A stretch of 64,000 bases of DNA from Acidipropionibacterium virtanenii (GTDB lineage: Bacteria > Actinomycetota > Actinomycetes > Propionibacteriales > Propionibacteriaceae). The translations under genes were made by a program, and so were the position numbers. Every line of letters starts with the position of its first letter. Position 1 is the first letter of the stretch. The DNA is taken from assembly GCF_003325455.1 (NCBI RefSeq), contig NZ_CP025198.1, positions 3,038,001-3,102,000 of the forward strand, given 5' to 3'. Below are positions 1 through 7,419 of the stretch, one piece after another. Under the pieces are notes generated by a model. That model worked only from the letters and a program-made list of their open reading frames with translations, did not search any database and was not told the origin of the DNA.

Positions 1-104
1 TCTCCGAGAAGCCGGTGATCTATCTCGACGGGGAGCGCGTCTCCACCGCGGCCAACAGTCTGACCCTGACGCTGGGAGCCCGGAAGGCGCTGGCCGGGGC
101 CTGA
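1..104 (+). CDS. C-terminal end of an unidentified protein (5' cut by window)
   Basis: An open frame enters from the left edge (first full codon at base 3) and stops with TGA at 102-104. Almost every codon ends in G or C, as in the neighbouring genes, so it looks like real coding sequence. The 33 visible residues (start EKPVIYLDGERV, end RKALAGA) contain no motif I recognise. It ends 9 bp before the stop of the convergent lipoprotein gene. No function can be given. Confidence 0.5.
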   Translation, partial: SEKPVIYLDGERVSTAANSLTLTLGARKALAGA

Positions 105-113
105 TCACCGCCG

Positions 114-821
114 TCAGGAGTCGGCGTCGGGGGTCGGAAGGTCTCCGGTGCACTGGACGCCGGCGTCTCCCCAGACGACGTAGGCGTCCGCATTACCGTC
201 CTCGGAAGCCAGCCACTGGGTGCGCACCGTGATCCGCAGAGCGTTCGTGACGTCGAGCGACAGCGGGGTGGCCGTCCCATAGACGATCTTCTTCGTGAAA
301 GCCACCTTGCCATCCACCAGGACGGAGGCGACGGCCGGAGTGGTGTCCTTCTGCTGGTCGTCCATGCCGAGGGTGGCCGTCAGCCGGGTGCAGGTCCTGG
401 CCAGCAAGAAGTCCGAGTCAGGCGGACCGTCGCTGTACTTGCTCACGCTCGTTCTCACCGAACTCGAGTAGAGCTTGCCGCTGATCTCAAAGGCACCGGC
501 ATCCATATTGCCTGCGTCCTTGACCGGCACCATCGACGACAGGTACGTCACCACTCCGGTGTCCGGTGCAGCGCCCGATGAAGGCGTGTCACTGGGCGTG
601 GCCGTGGCGGATTCGTCAAGGGACGGGTCGGCCGGAGTCGGGGAATCAGTCGGCTCCGGCGCGCCGGTCGACTCCGCAGTGGTGGGATCGGCGACCGGAG
701 CCGATGCCTGAGCCACGGGAGTCGCCGCCCGGCCCCAGGAGCAGCCCCCTACCGACAGCATCGTCAGCGCCACCAGCCCCAGCACGGCCGCCCTCCGGCC
801 AGGAATCCTGTCCGTCTTCAT
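114..821 (-). CDS. Lipoprotein with NPCBM-like carbohydrate-binding domain
   Basis: A secreted lipoprotein, predicted to be anchored outside the membrane. The ATG at 819-821 is preceded by a GGAG Shine-Dalgarno. The signal peptide ends in a lipobox (LSVGGC). A long Ser/Thr/Pro/Glu-rich linker follows. The C-terminal half resembles the NPCBM fold (novel putative carbohydrate binding module): a stretch ending TATLGMDD, then a strand with VLVDGKVAF, a LSLDV segment and a closing DAYVVWGDAGV. NPCBM domains usually sit in glycan-binding or glycoside-hydrolase proteins. No catalytic domain is present, so the protein may act as a surface glycan-binding protein. Two Cys (TCTR and VQC) could form a disulfide. 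The domain call is from pattern memory. Confidence 0.7.
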   Translation of the reverse strand: MKTDRIPGRRAAVLGLVALTMLSVGGCSWGRAATPVAQASAPVADPTTAESTGAPEPTDSPTPADPSLDESATATPSDTPSSGAAPDTGVVTYLSSMVPVKDAGNMDAGAFEISGKLYSSSVRTSVSKYSDGPPDSDFLLARTCTRLTATLGMDDQQKDTTPAVASVLVDGKVAFTKKIVYGTATPLSLDVTNALRITVRTQWLASEDGNADAYVVWGDAGVQCTGDLPTPDADS

Positions 822-860
822 CTCGTCTCCTTCGCCTTGAAATGCACCCCTGGCCATCGA

Positions 861-866
861 ATACTA
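861..866 (-). promoter_or_regulatory. Candidate -10 (TAGTAT) for the NPCBM lipoprotein
   Basis: On the minus strand TAGTAT fits the actinobacterial TANNNT -10 and lies about 40 nt upstream of the ATG at 821. The -35 is not obvious. It falls in the 242-bp divergent spacer between the two lipoprotein genes. Confidence 0.35.
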
Positions 867-1063
867 CTGGCCACGCTCCACCCTTCGGCGGCACCAGATA
901 TCGGAGACCTGTCACCCGTTCCGGTGACAGGTCCTCCCGAGAGGTGACATCACTGTGTAGACATCCAGGGAGGCGTGGCCGAATATTGGGTCAACGGGGA
1001 AAACGGAGACTTCGACGCTAATACCGAAACCCCGAACCGATCGTTTCAAGGAGGTCCAGCGAC

Positions 1064-1399
1064 ATGACATCGGCACGACTCATCAGGACAGCCGCCGCCG
1101 TCACCGCGGGAGTGCTCATGACCGGCTTCCTGGGCGGCTGCTCCATGCTCCAGGACAAGGGATCCACCACTACCTGCCAGCAGTTCGCCGGGATGAGCGA
1201 CCACACCGGGCTGGGCATCAGCGCCAGCGACAACCAGACGGACGTGATCGACTCGATGCTCAGCGCCCACGACAAGAGCATCGACGCCATGAATGAGGGG
1301 CTCGCCTACACGCGGATCATCGCCTACTGCAATATCTACGAAGGGCAGTCCGGGAGCAATCAGGATAAAACCGTTGACAACATCCCCGGTCTGGACTGA
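1064..1399 (+). CDS. Small lipoprotein of unknown function
   Basis: 111 residues. The start is set by a strong AAGGAGG Shine-Dalgarno. The signal peptide carries a lipobox (FLGGC), so the mature protein should be lipid-anchored on the outer face of the membrane. The mature part is short, polar and predicted soluble, with two Cys (TTTCQQF and AYCNIY) that could form a disulfide. No family is recognised. It faces away from the NPCBM lipoprotein and leads a row of small co-directional genes. Confidence 0.7.
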   Translation: MTSARLIRTAAAVTAGVLMTGFLGGCSMLQDKGSTTTCQQFAGMSDHTGLGISASDNQTDVIDSMLSAHDKSIDAMNEGLAYTRIIAYCNIYEGQSGSNQDKTVDNIPGLD

Positions 1400-1474
1400 T
1401 TGATCAAGGCTTGACCACCCCCGCCGTCAAGAAATCACCATGCCGGATTCGGCACCTCTTTCACTGGAGTATCA

Positions 1475-1753
1475 ATGATTGATCCATCGTCGGACAATAC
1501 CGGTTCCAGCCCCCGGTCCTGGGATGGAGGGACGGGCCAGGAGATCTCCGCACCAGGTCGTCCCACCCCTGAGCGGCGGGAACGCAACAAGTCCATCGCC
1601 ACGGTCTGGATGATCTGCGGCGGGGCGGTCATGGTCGCCTGCGGGGTGGCCATGCGAGTCGGTCAGGTGCTCCCGATCCTCATCCTCTGCCTGGTCGGAT
1701 TCGTCGCCGGCGTAGCCGCATTCATCCACGGCCGCTCGATCGGGAATCGGTGA
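1475..1753 (+). CDS. Small two-TM membrane protein
   Basis: 92 residues. The ATG follows a GGAG motif at normal spacing. A polar, Pro/Arg-rich N-terminus of about 40 residues is followed by two hydrophobic helices (about residues 43-60 and 65-84) and a short charged tail (HGRSIGNR). It is probably an integral membrane protein with cytosolic ends. The next gene starts 4 bp after its stop, so the two are likely cotranscribed. No family assignment. Confidence 0.6.
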   Translation: MIDPSSDNTGSSPRSWDGGTGQEISAPGRPTPERRERNKSIATVWMICGGAVMVACGVAMRVGQVLPILILCLVGFVAGVAAFIHGRSIGNR

Positions 1754-1757
1754 GGCC

Positions 1758-2252
1758 ATGGGAACCGTCGTCGCCATCGGAGCACTGCTCCTCGTAGGCA
1801 TTGCCATCACCTACATCCGCCAGGCCATGACCCGGGGCCTGAACAAGCATGTGTTCGACCGGAGGGGAAACCGCGAGGGCCAGCAGATCACCAAGACCGA
1901 CCTGCTCATCCACAGCACAGCCCCGGCCCAGGCCCTGTGGCCGCACATCGCCTCCAAGGTGACCACGCGCCCGGAACCTCACGCGGCGGTCGGGGACCTC
2001 TACGAGGTCTCGCGCGGCGAGGACCGGATCCTCTCCAGGTTCGGCAACAAGCTCAAGGACAGCTTCACCGCCCTCGTCCACACCACTGCGAACGGCGGCG
2101 GAACAGACGTGCTGGTGCAGATCTCGAAGTGGACCGTGTCGGACGGCGTCGTCGCGAACATCAACCGCATGCAGAGACTCCGGGAGGAGGTGCTTGCGGC
2201 AGTCAGGGCCGCCGACCCGAGTGCCACAGCCCAGGAGATCGACTCCCCGTAA
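1758..2252 (+). CDS. Membrane-anchored protein, possible SRPBCC-like domain
   Basis: 164 residues, beginning 4 bp after the preceding membrane-protein gene; GAGG precedes the ATG. One N-terminal helix (about residues 4-20) is followed by a cytosolic domain. The pattern TKTDLLIHSTAPAQALWPHI, then strands ending FTALVHT and VLVQISKW, then a C-terminal amphipathic helix (INRMQRLREEVLAAV) is reminiscent of START/SRPBCC proteins. I am not sure of the fold. Ligand and partner are unknown. Confidence 0.55.
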   Translation: MGTVVAIGALLLVGIAITYIRQAMTRGLNKHVFDRRGNREGQQITKTDLLIHSTAPAQALWPHIASKVTTRPEPHAAVGDLYEVSRGEDRILSRFGNKLKDSFTALVHTTANGGGTDVLVQISKWTVSDGVVANINRMQRLREEVLAAVRAADPSATAQEIDSP

Positions 2253-2277
2253 CGGGATCGGGGCCGGCGCGATCCCC

Positions 2278-2283
2278 TATGGT
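2278..2283 (+). promoter_or_regulatory. -10 box (TATGGT) for a leaderless MFS gene
   Basis: TATGGT is separated by 7 nt from the ATG at 2291. That gene has no usable Shine-Dalgarno, so transcription probably begins at or next to the start codon. This spacing argues against the alternative in-frame ATG at 2279, which overlaps the box. Confidence 0.5.
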
Positions 2284-2290
2284 CAGGACC

Positions 2291-3538
2291 ATGGCCGACC
2301 GCCCCGCACCTCCTGATCCCTCGCTCACCGGTGCTTCGCCTTCCGGTCCCTCGCCCGTCGACAGACGGGCCCGGTCGGCGGTCGCGGCGCTGTTCTTCAC
2401 CAACGGGGCGATTCCGGCCAACCTGCTGCCGCGCTACCCGGAGATCAAGGACGCTCTGCAGCTGGGCAACACCGCCTACGGACTGGCGGTGACCGCGATG
2501 CCGATCGGGGCGATCGTCGTCGGTCCGGCGGCGGCCTGGATGATCCGCCGGTTCGGCTCCGGGCGGGTGGCGGTGGCCGGCACCATGGCCGCCGCCGTCT
2601 GCATCGTGGCGGCAGGGGTCTCGGGATCGGTGGCGATGCTGGTGGCAGCGCTGTTCCTGGCGGGCGGTATGGACGCCCTCACCGACGTCGCCCAGAACTC
2701 CCACGGCCTGAGAGTGGAGCGGCGCTACCGGCGCTCGATCATCAACTCCTTCCACGCGGTGTGGTCGGTCGGGGCGGTGACCGGCGGTCTGATGGCCGCG
2801 GGCGCAATCGCGTCCGGACTGTCGCTGGGGGCGCACCTGGTGGTGTCGGGGGTGGTCTTCTCGGCGGTCGCACTGGCGTGTCTGAGGCTCTGCCTGCCGG
2901 GCCGCGATGACGACGGACGTGACGCCCCGGAGACCCGGGAACCGGGCACCGGGCAGGAGGCGGCGTCCTCGCGGGTCGGCCCGCGGGCGGTGATCGTGCT
3001 GGTGGCACTGGTACTGATCGCCATCTCGGGCACCATGGTGGAGGATGCGGGAAACTCATGGGCGACGCTGTACCTGTCGAGCTCCCTGGGCGCCCCGCAC
3101 GCGGTGGCGGCCGGCGGATTCATCGCCCTGGTGGGCGCCCAGTTCATCGGCCGGATGTTGGGCGACCGGATGAGCGACCGGTTCGGGCGAAGAACCGTGG
3201 CCCGGGCCGGCGGTGGGGTGTGCGCCGTCGGCATGGGGCTGACGCTGGCGATGCCGAGCGTGGCCGGCACCATCGCCGGATTCGCCTGCGCGGGTTTCGG
3301 GGTGGCGACCCTGGTGCCCGCCGCGATGAGTCAGGCCGACCGGCTGCCCGGGCTGCGGCCAGGGACGGGCCTGACCCTGGTGTCGTGGCTGATGCGGATC
3401 GGTTTTCTGGCCTCACCACCACTGGTGGGCATGGTCGCCGACGCGGTGGGGCTGCGGTTCGGGCTGCTGACGATCGTGGCCGCCGGCGTCCTGACCCTCA
3501 TCTGCTCGTCGGCGCTCCCGGGCCGCGAACGGGGGTGA
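2291..3538 (+). CDS. MFS transporter (YbjJ/fucose-permease-like)
   Basis: 415 residues with about 12 predicted membrane helices, matching the usual MFS length. The N-terminal pattern (FTNGAIPANLLPRYPEIKDAL followed by a glycine-rich helix) resembles the YbjJ-type branch of MFS_1. The loop between helices 2 and 3 (RRFGSGRVAV) and the second-half counterpart (GDRMSDRFGRRTVARAGG) are the conserved MFS loop-2/3 motifs. A charged central loop (about residues 200-230) separates the halves. The substrate is unknown. The start at 2291 is chosen because it lies 7 nt after a TANNNT box. Confidence 0.8.
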   Translation: MADRPAPPDPSLTGASPSGPSPVDRRARSAVAALFFTNGAIPANLLPRYPEIKDALQLGNTAYGLAVTAMPIGAIVVGPAAAWMIRRFGSGRVAVAGTMAAAVCIVAAGVSGSVAMLVAALFLAGGMDALTDVAQNSHGLRVERRYRRSIINSFHAVWSVGAVTGGLMAAGAIASGLSLGAHLVVSGVVFSAVALACLRLCLPGRDDDGRDAPETREPGTGQEAASSRVGPRAVIVLVALVLIAISGTMVEDAGNSWATLYLSSSLGAPHAVAAGGFIALVGAQFIGRMLGDRMSDRFGRRTVARAGGGVCAVGMGLTLAMPSVAGTIAGFACAGFGVATLVPAAMSQADRLPGLRPGTGLTLVSWLMRIGFLASPPLVGMVADAVGLRFGLLTIVAAGVLTLICSSALPGRERG

Positions 3539-3601
3539 GTTCTGCCACCACACCGCCGCCGAGTGGACAGTGCGCTTCGCTCCCGCCTGCTGGCAGAACT
3601 C
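3537..3601 (+). terminator. Long-loop inverted repeat at the MFS stop codon
   Basis: The 11-nt arm GAGTTCTGCCA (3537-3547), which overlaps the TGA, pairs perfectly with TGGCAGAACTC (3591-3601) across a 43-nt loop. There is no T-tract. It may work as a terminator or 3'-end stabiliser. Confidence 0.4.
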
Positions 3602-3681
3602 GACCGCACGTCCAGCCACAGACCCTGGTCCGAGTGTCCCAGGGATGCACCCAGGCTCCGGCACCACCAGCTGTGAACGCA

Positions 3682-3749
3682 CTATGCGCCCCGTTCTCCT
3701 GCGTTGGCCCTCCTGCAGGAGGGCCAACGCAGGAGAACGGGGCGCATAG
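3682..3749. repeat. 68-bp perfect palindrome (34-bp arms, no loop)
   Basis: Bases 3682-3715 are the exact reverse complement of 3716-3749; the centre is CCTGCAGG. The arm reads CTATGCGCCCCGTTCTCCTG, then CGTTGGCCCTCC and the centre. It lies between convergent genes, so it could serve as a bidirectional terminator. The core GCGTTGGCCCTCCTGCAGG recurs at 44180-44200, and a related hairpin lies at 45379-45418, so this is a dispersed element. Confidence 0.85.
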
Positions 3750-3820
3750 CCAGCGGACAGGGAACGCCAGCGCGAGCGTCAGGCCGGCGACACCGACCTT
3801 CTCACCTGCTTCGCCACCGC

Positions 3821-3864
3821 CGGGGAGGCAGGAGCGAAGCGACGTGGAGGAGCTGCCCCTCCTC
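3821..3864 (-). terminator. trxA 3'-end element (hairpin plus conserved pyrimidine-rich tail)
   Basis: Reading with trxA, a GAGGAG...CTCCTC stem is followed by ACGTCGCTTCGCTCCT and a C/T-rich tail. A 30-nt stretch matches, with one mismatch, the sequence directly behind gluD (36891-36920), in the same orientation relative to the gene. This suggests a recurrent terminator-like module. Confidence 0.6.
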
Positions 3865-3871
3865 TTTCAAC

Positions 3872-4189
3872 TCAGAGGAACTCGGCGAGCTCCCGCTCCA
3901 GGACCGGCTTCGGCTTGGCGCCGATGGTGGTCTTGGCCAGTTCGCCGTCCTTGAAGACGAAGATCGCGGGGATCGAGGTGATGCCGTACTGCTGGGCGAT
4001 CTGCGGGTTGGCGTCGACGTCGATCTTCGCGAGGGTGATCTTGTCGGAGTGCTCGTCTGCGATCTTGTCGAGGATCGGGGACACCTGGCGGCAGGGGCCG
4101 CACCAGCTGGCCCAGAAGTCGACCACGACGGGCTTGTCGGACTTCAGGACGTCGGTCTCGAATGAGGCGTCGGTGACATTGATGGACAT
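3872..4189 (-). CDS. trxA: Thioredoxin
   Basis: A 105-residue canonical thioredoxin acting in the cytosol as a dithiol reductant. The active site WCGPC has Cys30 and Cys33. The buried Asp (VVVDFWAS, Asp24) and the cis-Pro segment (TSIPAIFVF) are present, followed by the usual FKDGE loop. AGGAGG lies 6 nt before the ATG. It directly follows the thioredoxin reductase gene (39 bp gap), forming a trxB-trxA operon in which its reducing partner is encoded upstream. The neighbouring peroxidase gene is a likely electron acceptor. Confidence 0.96.
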   Translation of the reverse strand: MSINVTDASFETDVLKSDKPVVVDFWASWCGPCRQVSPILDKIADEHSDKITLAKIDVDANPQIAQQYGITSIPAIFVFKDGELAKTTIGAKPKPVLERELAEFL

Positions 4190-4228
4190 ATGTGAACCTC
4201 CTGGATTCAGTATCTGGTGTCGATCTGT

Positions 4229-5239
4229 TCAGACGGCGGCGGGCGCCGTGTCCTCAGCCACAACGGCCCGGGCGGCCTCGGTGTTCCCCGCGTCGTCGAT
4301 CTGAGCGTTCTTCGCGTCGTCGAGGGCGGCCAGGTAGGCCTGGGCGTCCAGGGCGGCGACCACTCCGGAGCCGGCCGCGGTGGCGGCCTGCTTGTAGGTG
4401 GGGTCGATGACGTCCCCGGCGGCGAAGACTCCGGGCACCGAGGTGCGGGAGCTGCGGCCGTCCACCTCGATGGTCCCGGCGCTGGTGAGGTCCAGGACGC
4501 CGTGGATCAGGTGGGTGCGCGGATCCGACCCGATCGCCTCGAAGACGCCGTCGATCGGCATCTCCTCGGTCCGCCCGGTGACGGTGTCGAGAAGCCGCAT
4601 CCGGTCGACCTTCTGATCACCGAGGAACTCCGCCACGGTGGCATTCCAGCGGAACTCGATCTTCGGGTCGGCGTTCGCCCGCTCGATCATCGCGGCCGAG
4701 GCGCGCAGGGCATCGCGCCGATGGATGACGGTGACCTTGGAGGCGAACCGGGAGAGGAAGGTGGCCTCCTCCATCGCCGAGTCGCCGCCGCCGATCACCG
4801 CGACGTGCCGGTTGCGGAAGAAGGCGCCGTCGCAGGTGGCGCACCAGGAGATGCCCCGCCCCGAGAGCTCGGTCTCGCGGTCGATGCCGAGCTTGCGGTA
4901 GGCCGAGCCGGTGGCGTAGATGAGGGTGCGCGCCTCGAAGGTGTCCCCCTCGCCGACGGTGACCTTCTTCACCGGGCCGGTGATGTCGAGGGCTGCGACG
5001 TCGTCGTAGACCACCTCGGTGCCGAACTTCTCGGCCTGGGCCTGCATGGCGGCCATCAGGTCGGGGCCCATGATGCCGTCGGGGAAGCCGGGGAAGTTCT
5101 CCACCTCGGTGGTCTGCATGAGCTCTCCGCCGACGTCGACGGAGCTGGCGATCAGCAGCGGGTTGAGATTGGCCCTGGCGGCGTAGATCGCCGCGGTGAG
5201 TCCGGCCGGCCCGGACCCGATGATGATGACGTCTCGCAT
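4229..5239 (-). CDS. trxB: Thioredoxin-disulfide reductase
   Basis: A 336-residue low-molecular-weight FAD/NADPH thioredoxin reductase. The FAD-binding motif is GSGPAGLTAAIYAAR near the N-terminus. The redox CATC is at Cys133/Cys136 (SWCATCDG). The NADPH-binding glycine motif is GGGDSAMEEA, and the second FAD motif is GVFAAGDVIDP. The ATG is preceded by AAAGG. The length and domain order (FAD-NADPH-FAD) are normal, with an extra Ala/Glu-rich tail of about 30 residues. It is upstream of trxA in the same operon. Confidence 0.96.
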   Translation of the reverse strand: MRDVIIIGSGPAGLTAAIYAARANLNPLLIASSVDVGGELMQTTEVENFPGFPDGIMGPDLMAAMQAQAEKFGTEVVYDDVAALDITGPVKKVTVGEGDTFEARTLIYATGSAYRKLGIDRETELSGRGISWCATCDGAFFRNRHVAVIGGGDSAMEEATFLSRFASKVTVIHRRDALRASAAMIERANADPKIEFRWNATVAEFLGDQKVDRMRLLDTVTGRTEEMPIDGVFEAIGSDPRTHLIHGVLDLTSAGTIEVDGRSSRTSVPGVFAAGDVIDPTYKQAATAAGSGVVAALDAQAYLAALDDAKNAQIDDAGNTEAARAVVAEDTAPAAV

Positions 5240-5249
5240 GAATACCTTT

Positions 5250-5261
5250 CAGAACGTTCTG
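5250..5261. promoter_or_regulatory. 12-bp palindrome in the trxB leader
   Basis: CAGAACGTTCTG is a perfect palindrome 11 nt upstream of the trxB start, partly next to its Shine-Dalgarno. It could be an operator or an RNA hairpin. The inner 10-mer AGAACGTTCT also occurs once near 38533, so chance is possible. Confidence 0.3.
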
Positions 5262-5278
5262 GACACAGATTACGGGGG

Positions 5279-5797
5279 TCAGTCACCCAGCGCGCTCTCG
5301 ATGGCCTCGATCACCTGAGGCTCGTCGGGCTTCGTGGTCGGGCTGAACCGAGTCACGTGGCCGTCGGGGCTCACCACGAACTTCTCGAAGTTCCAGGTGA
5401 TGCGGCCGTTCTTTCCGTTCTCGTCCTCGGGGAACTTCTTGAGCTGGACGTAGATCGGGTCGGTCTGGGAGCCGTTGACCTTGATCCGCGCCGACATCGG
5501 GAAGGTGACTCCCCAGGTGGTGGAGCAGTACTCCCCGATCGCCTCCTCGGACTTCAGCTCCTGGCCCATGAACTGGTTGCAGGGGAAGCCGATGACGGTG
5601 AATCCCCGGTCGGCGTACGTCTTCTGCAGGGCCTCGAGCTGCTCGTACTGGGGCGCCAGCCCGCAACGGGAGGCGACGTTGACGACCAGCGCCGTCCGGT
5701 CGCCGACGATTGCGCCGAAGGTGGTGTGCTCCCCCTGCAGGGTGGTGACCGCCAGATCCTTGAGGTCGACGGTCTGGGGTGCCTGTGCTGTGGTCAT
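5279..5797 (-). CDS. Glutathione-peroxidase-family thiol peroxidase
   Basis: 172 residues of the GPx family, which reduces hydrogen peroxide and organic hydroperoxides. The peroxidatic residue is Cys45 (NVASRCG), in place of selenocysteine. The other tetrad positions are visible in GFPCNQF and in ITWNFEKF. Bacterial Cys-GPx proteins generally use thioredoxin rather than glutathione, which fits the adjacent trxA/trxB. AAAGGA precedes the ATG. It lies 13 bp downstream of an OhrR-like regulator gene on the same strand and is probably cotranscribed with it. Confidence 0.9.
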   Translation of the reverse strand: MTTAQAPQTVDLKDLAVTTLQGEHTTFGAIVGDRTALVVNVASRCGLAPQYEQLEALQKTYADRGFTVIGFPCNQFMGQELKSEEAIGEYCSTTWGVTFPMSARIKVNGSQTDPIYVQLKKFPEDENGKNGRITWNFEKFVVSPDGHVTRFSPTTKPDEPQVIEAIESALGD

Positions 5798-5810
5798 GTC
5801 GGATGTCCTT

Positions 5811-6308
5811 TCAGGCGATGACGGGTTCAGGTTCGGGCCGGGGAGCCGCGGTCACGGCGTCACGGACCTTGTGGAGGGCGGTGACGAGAGCCCGCATCTC
5901 CCCGGGCTCCAGGTTCATCGCCGCCGGCACGCAGCCGCCCAGGAAGCCGAGCCGACTGAAGATCTCACGACTGCGGTCGGTGGCGGCCACGCTCACCGCG
6001 CGGCGGTCCTCGTCGTCGCGGATCCGCTCGACCAGACCGGCCTTCTCCATCCGGTTGAGCAGCCCGGAGACCGACGAGCAGTCGAGGTGGAGGGCGGCGG
6101 CGAGGTGACTGGGCGACTGGCGCCCCGCCAGCGTCAGCTCCACCAGCACCAGGAACTGCTGGTAGGTGATGCCGAAGGGGGCCAGGACGTCCCGGTAGTA
6201 CTGCACGGTGGCCTGGGCGGCCGAGTACATGGCGAAGCACACCATCTGTTCGAGTGGCTGCTCGAGCGGCCCGATGGCCTTGACCGTTGCTGTCGATTCC
6301 TCGTCCAT
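5811..6308 (-). CDS. MarR-family regulator, OhrR-like peroxide sensor
   Basis: 165 residues from the ATG at 6306-6308; a TTG 21 bp upstream is an alternative. A winged helix-turn-helix is visible (QSPSHLAAALHLDCSSVSGL, then the wing RIRDDEDRRAV). The N-terminal helix MVCFAMYSAAQ followed by FGITYQQFLVL matches the OhrR signature, and its Cys (residue 24 from this start) is at the position of the redox-sensing Cys of OhrR. The next gene on the strand is a Cys-GPx, so this repressor probably responds to organic peroxides and controls that gene and perhaps the divergent oxidoreductase. Confidence 0.85.
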   Translation of the reverse strand: MDEESTATVKAIGPLEQPLEQMVCFAMYSAAQATVQYYRDVLAPFGITYQQFLVLVELTLAGRQSPSHLAAALHLDCSSVSGLLNRMEKAGLVERIRDDEDRRAVSVAATDRSREIFSRLGFLGGCVPAAMNLEPGEMRALVTALHKVRDAVTAAPRPEPEPVIA

Positions 6309-6325
6309 GCCTGAATACTCGCGCA

Positions 6326-6336
6326 CCAATAGTTGG
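6326..6336. promoter_or_regulatory. Inverted repeat in the marR/oxidoreductase divergent spacer
   Basis: CCAA-TAG-TTGG lies 18 bp upstream of the regulator's ATG, where an autoregulatory MarR operator would be expected. It is short and so only suggestive. Confidence 0.35.
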
Positions 6337-6399
6337 CATACAAGGTAGTTCGCTGAGGGCTCAGATCTCCCTCACGGCCCCGCCGCCGCAGAAGTCAAC

Positions 6400-6405
6400 T
6401 AGCGT
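6400..6405 (+). promoter_or_regulatory. -10 box (TAGCGT) for the quinone-oxidoreductase gene
   Basis: TAGCGT sits 7 nt before the ATG at 6413, and the gene lacks a Shine-Dalgarno. This is consistent with a leaderless transcript. Confidence 0.45.
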
Positions 6406-6412
6406 GATCCAC

Positions 6413-7417
6413 ATGGACATGCCAGCAGTCGCAGTCACCCGGTCGCTCCCGATCACCAATCCGGAGTCTCTGGTGGACGTCAAGATCCCGGTGCCGACTC
6501 CGGGCCCCAACGATCTGCTGGTGGAGGTGCGAGCCGTCTCGGTGAACCCGATCGACGTCAAGCTGCGCAACGGCGCCGGCACCCCCGAGACCCCTCTGGT
6601 GCTGGGATTCGACGCCGTGGGCACCGTCCAGGCCGTCGGGGAGTCCGTCGAGGGGTTCTCGATGGGCGACGAGGTGTGGCACTCGGGCGATCGCACCCGT
6701 CCGGGCTCCTATGCCCGGTTCACCCTCATCGATCACCGGGTCGTGGCGAAACGCCCCAGGACTCTGGCCGCCGCTCAGGCCGCGGCCCTGCCGCTCACCG
6801 CGATCACCGCGTCGGAGGCGCTGCGCGAGCACATGCGGCTGAGTGGCAATGACGCCTTCCTCATGATCGGCGGGGCCGGCGGGGTGGGCTCCATCGCGAT
6901 CCAGATCGCGAAGCTCCTGACCGAGGGTCCGGTGGTGGCCACCGCCTCGCACGACGAGTCCGCCGACTGGTGCCTCAAGCTCGGCGCCGACGCCGTCATC
7001 GACCACCGCAGGCCGCTGCCCGAGCAGACCGCCGAGATCGGCGTCGAGGGCTTCGACGGCGTGCTGTCGCCCCACACCGTCGGCAAAGTGGCCGAGCTGG
7101 CCGAGGTGATGGCCCCATTCGGGCATCTGGTGACGATCGACGGGCTGCCCGATTTCGACATCCTGGCCTTCAAGCCGAAGTCCCTGACGGTGACCTCGGA
7201 GTCGATGTTCACCCGCACCCAGTTCCACACCCCCGACATCGCCGAGCAGGGCCGGATCCTCACACGGGTGGCCGAGCTGGTCGATTCGGGCAAGGTGAAG
7301 TCCACCATGACCACTCGTCTCCAGGGCATCAACGCCGCCACCCTGCGCAAGGCCACCGAGATGGTGGAGTCGGGCCACATGATCGGCAAGGTCGTGGTGG
7401 AGGCCGACGCCTGGTGA
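6413..7417 (+). CDS. Zinc-type alcohol dehydrogenase-like / NADPH:quinone oxidoreductase family protein
   Basis: 334 residues of the medium-chain dehydrogenase superfamily, quinone-reductase side. The GroES-like N-terminal domain contains VNPIDVKLRNG and the FDAVGTV segment. The Rossmann domain has the nucleotide motif IGGAGGVGSIAIQIAK (residues about 150-165) and a C-terminal GKVVVEADAW. The structural and catalytic zinc-ligand Cys residues of true alcohol dehydrogenases are missing, so it is probably an NADPH-dependent quinone or enone reductase. It is divergent from the OhrR-like regulator, which suggests a redox or electrophile response. Confidence 0.82.
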   Translation: MDMPAVAVTRSLPITNPESLVDVKIPVPTPGPNDLLVEVRAVSVNPIDVKLRNGAGTPETPLVLGFDAVGTVQAVGESVEGFSMGDEVWHSGDRTRPGSYARFTLIDHRVVAKRPRTLAAAQAAALPLTAITASEALREHMRLSGNDAFLMIGGAGGVGSIAIQIAKLLTEGPVVATASHDESADWCLKLGADAVIDHRRPLPEQTAEIGVEGFDGVLSPHTVGKVAELAEVMAPFGHLVTIDGLPDFDILAFKPKSLTVTSESMFTRTQFHTPDIAEQGRILTRVAELVDSGKVKSTMTTRLQGINAATLRKATEMVESGHMIGKVVVEADAW

Positions 7418-7419
7418 AC

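Larger units (their letters stand above)
3539..3871. other. Gene-free convergent spacer holding three inverted-repeat elements
   Basis: 333 bp between the convergent stops of the MFS gene and trxA. It contains the long-loop inverted repeat at the MFS stop, the 68-bp perfect palindrome, and the trxA 3'-end element. Reading frames crossing it look like shadows of the palindrome arms. No gene is seen. Confidence 0.7.

Noticed and set aside
4217-5821. A 534-codon frame antisense to trxB and the peroxidase
   Set aside because: It covers well-conserved genes on the other strand and spans their intergenic gap. No motif or Shine-Dalgarno was found.
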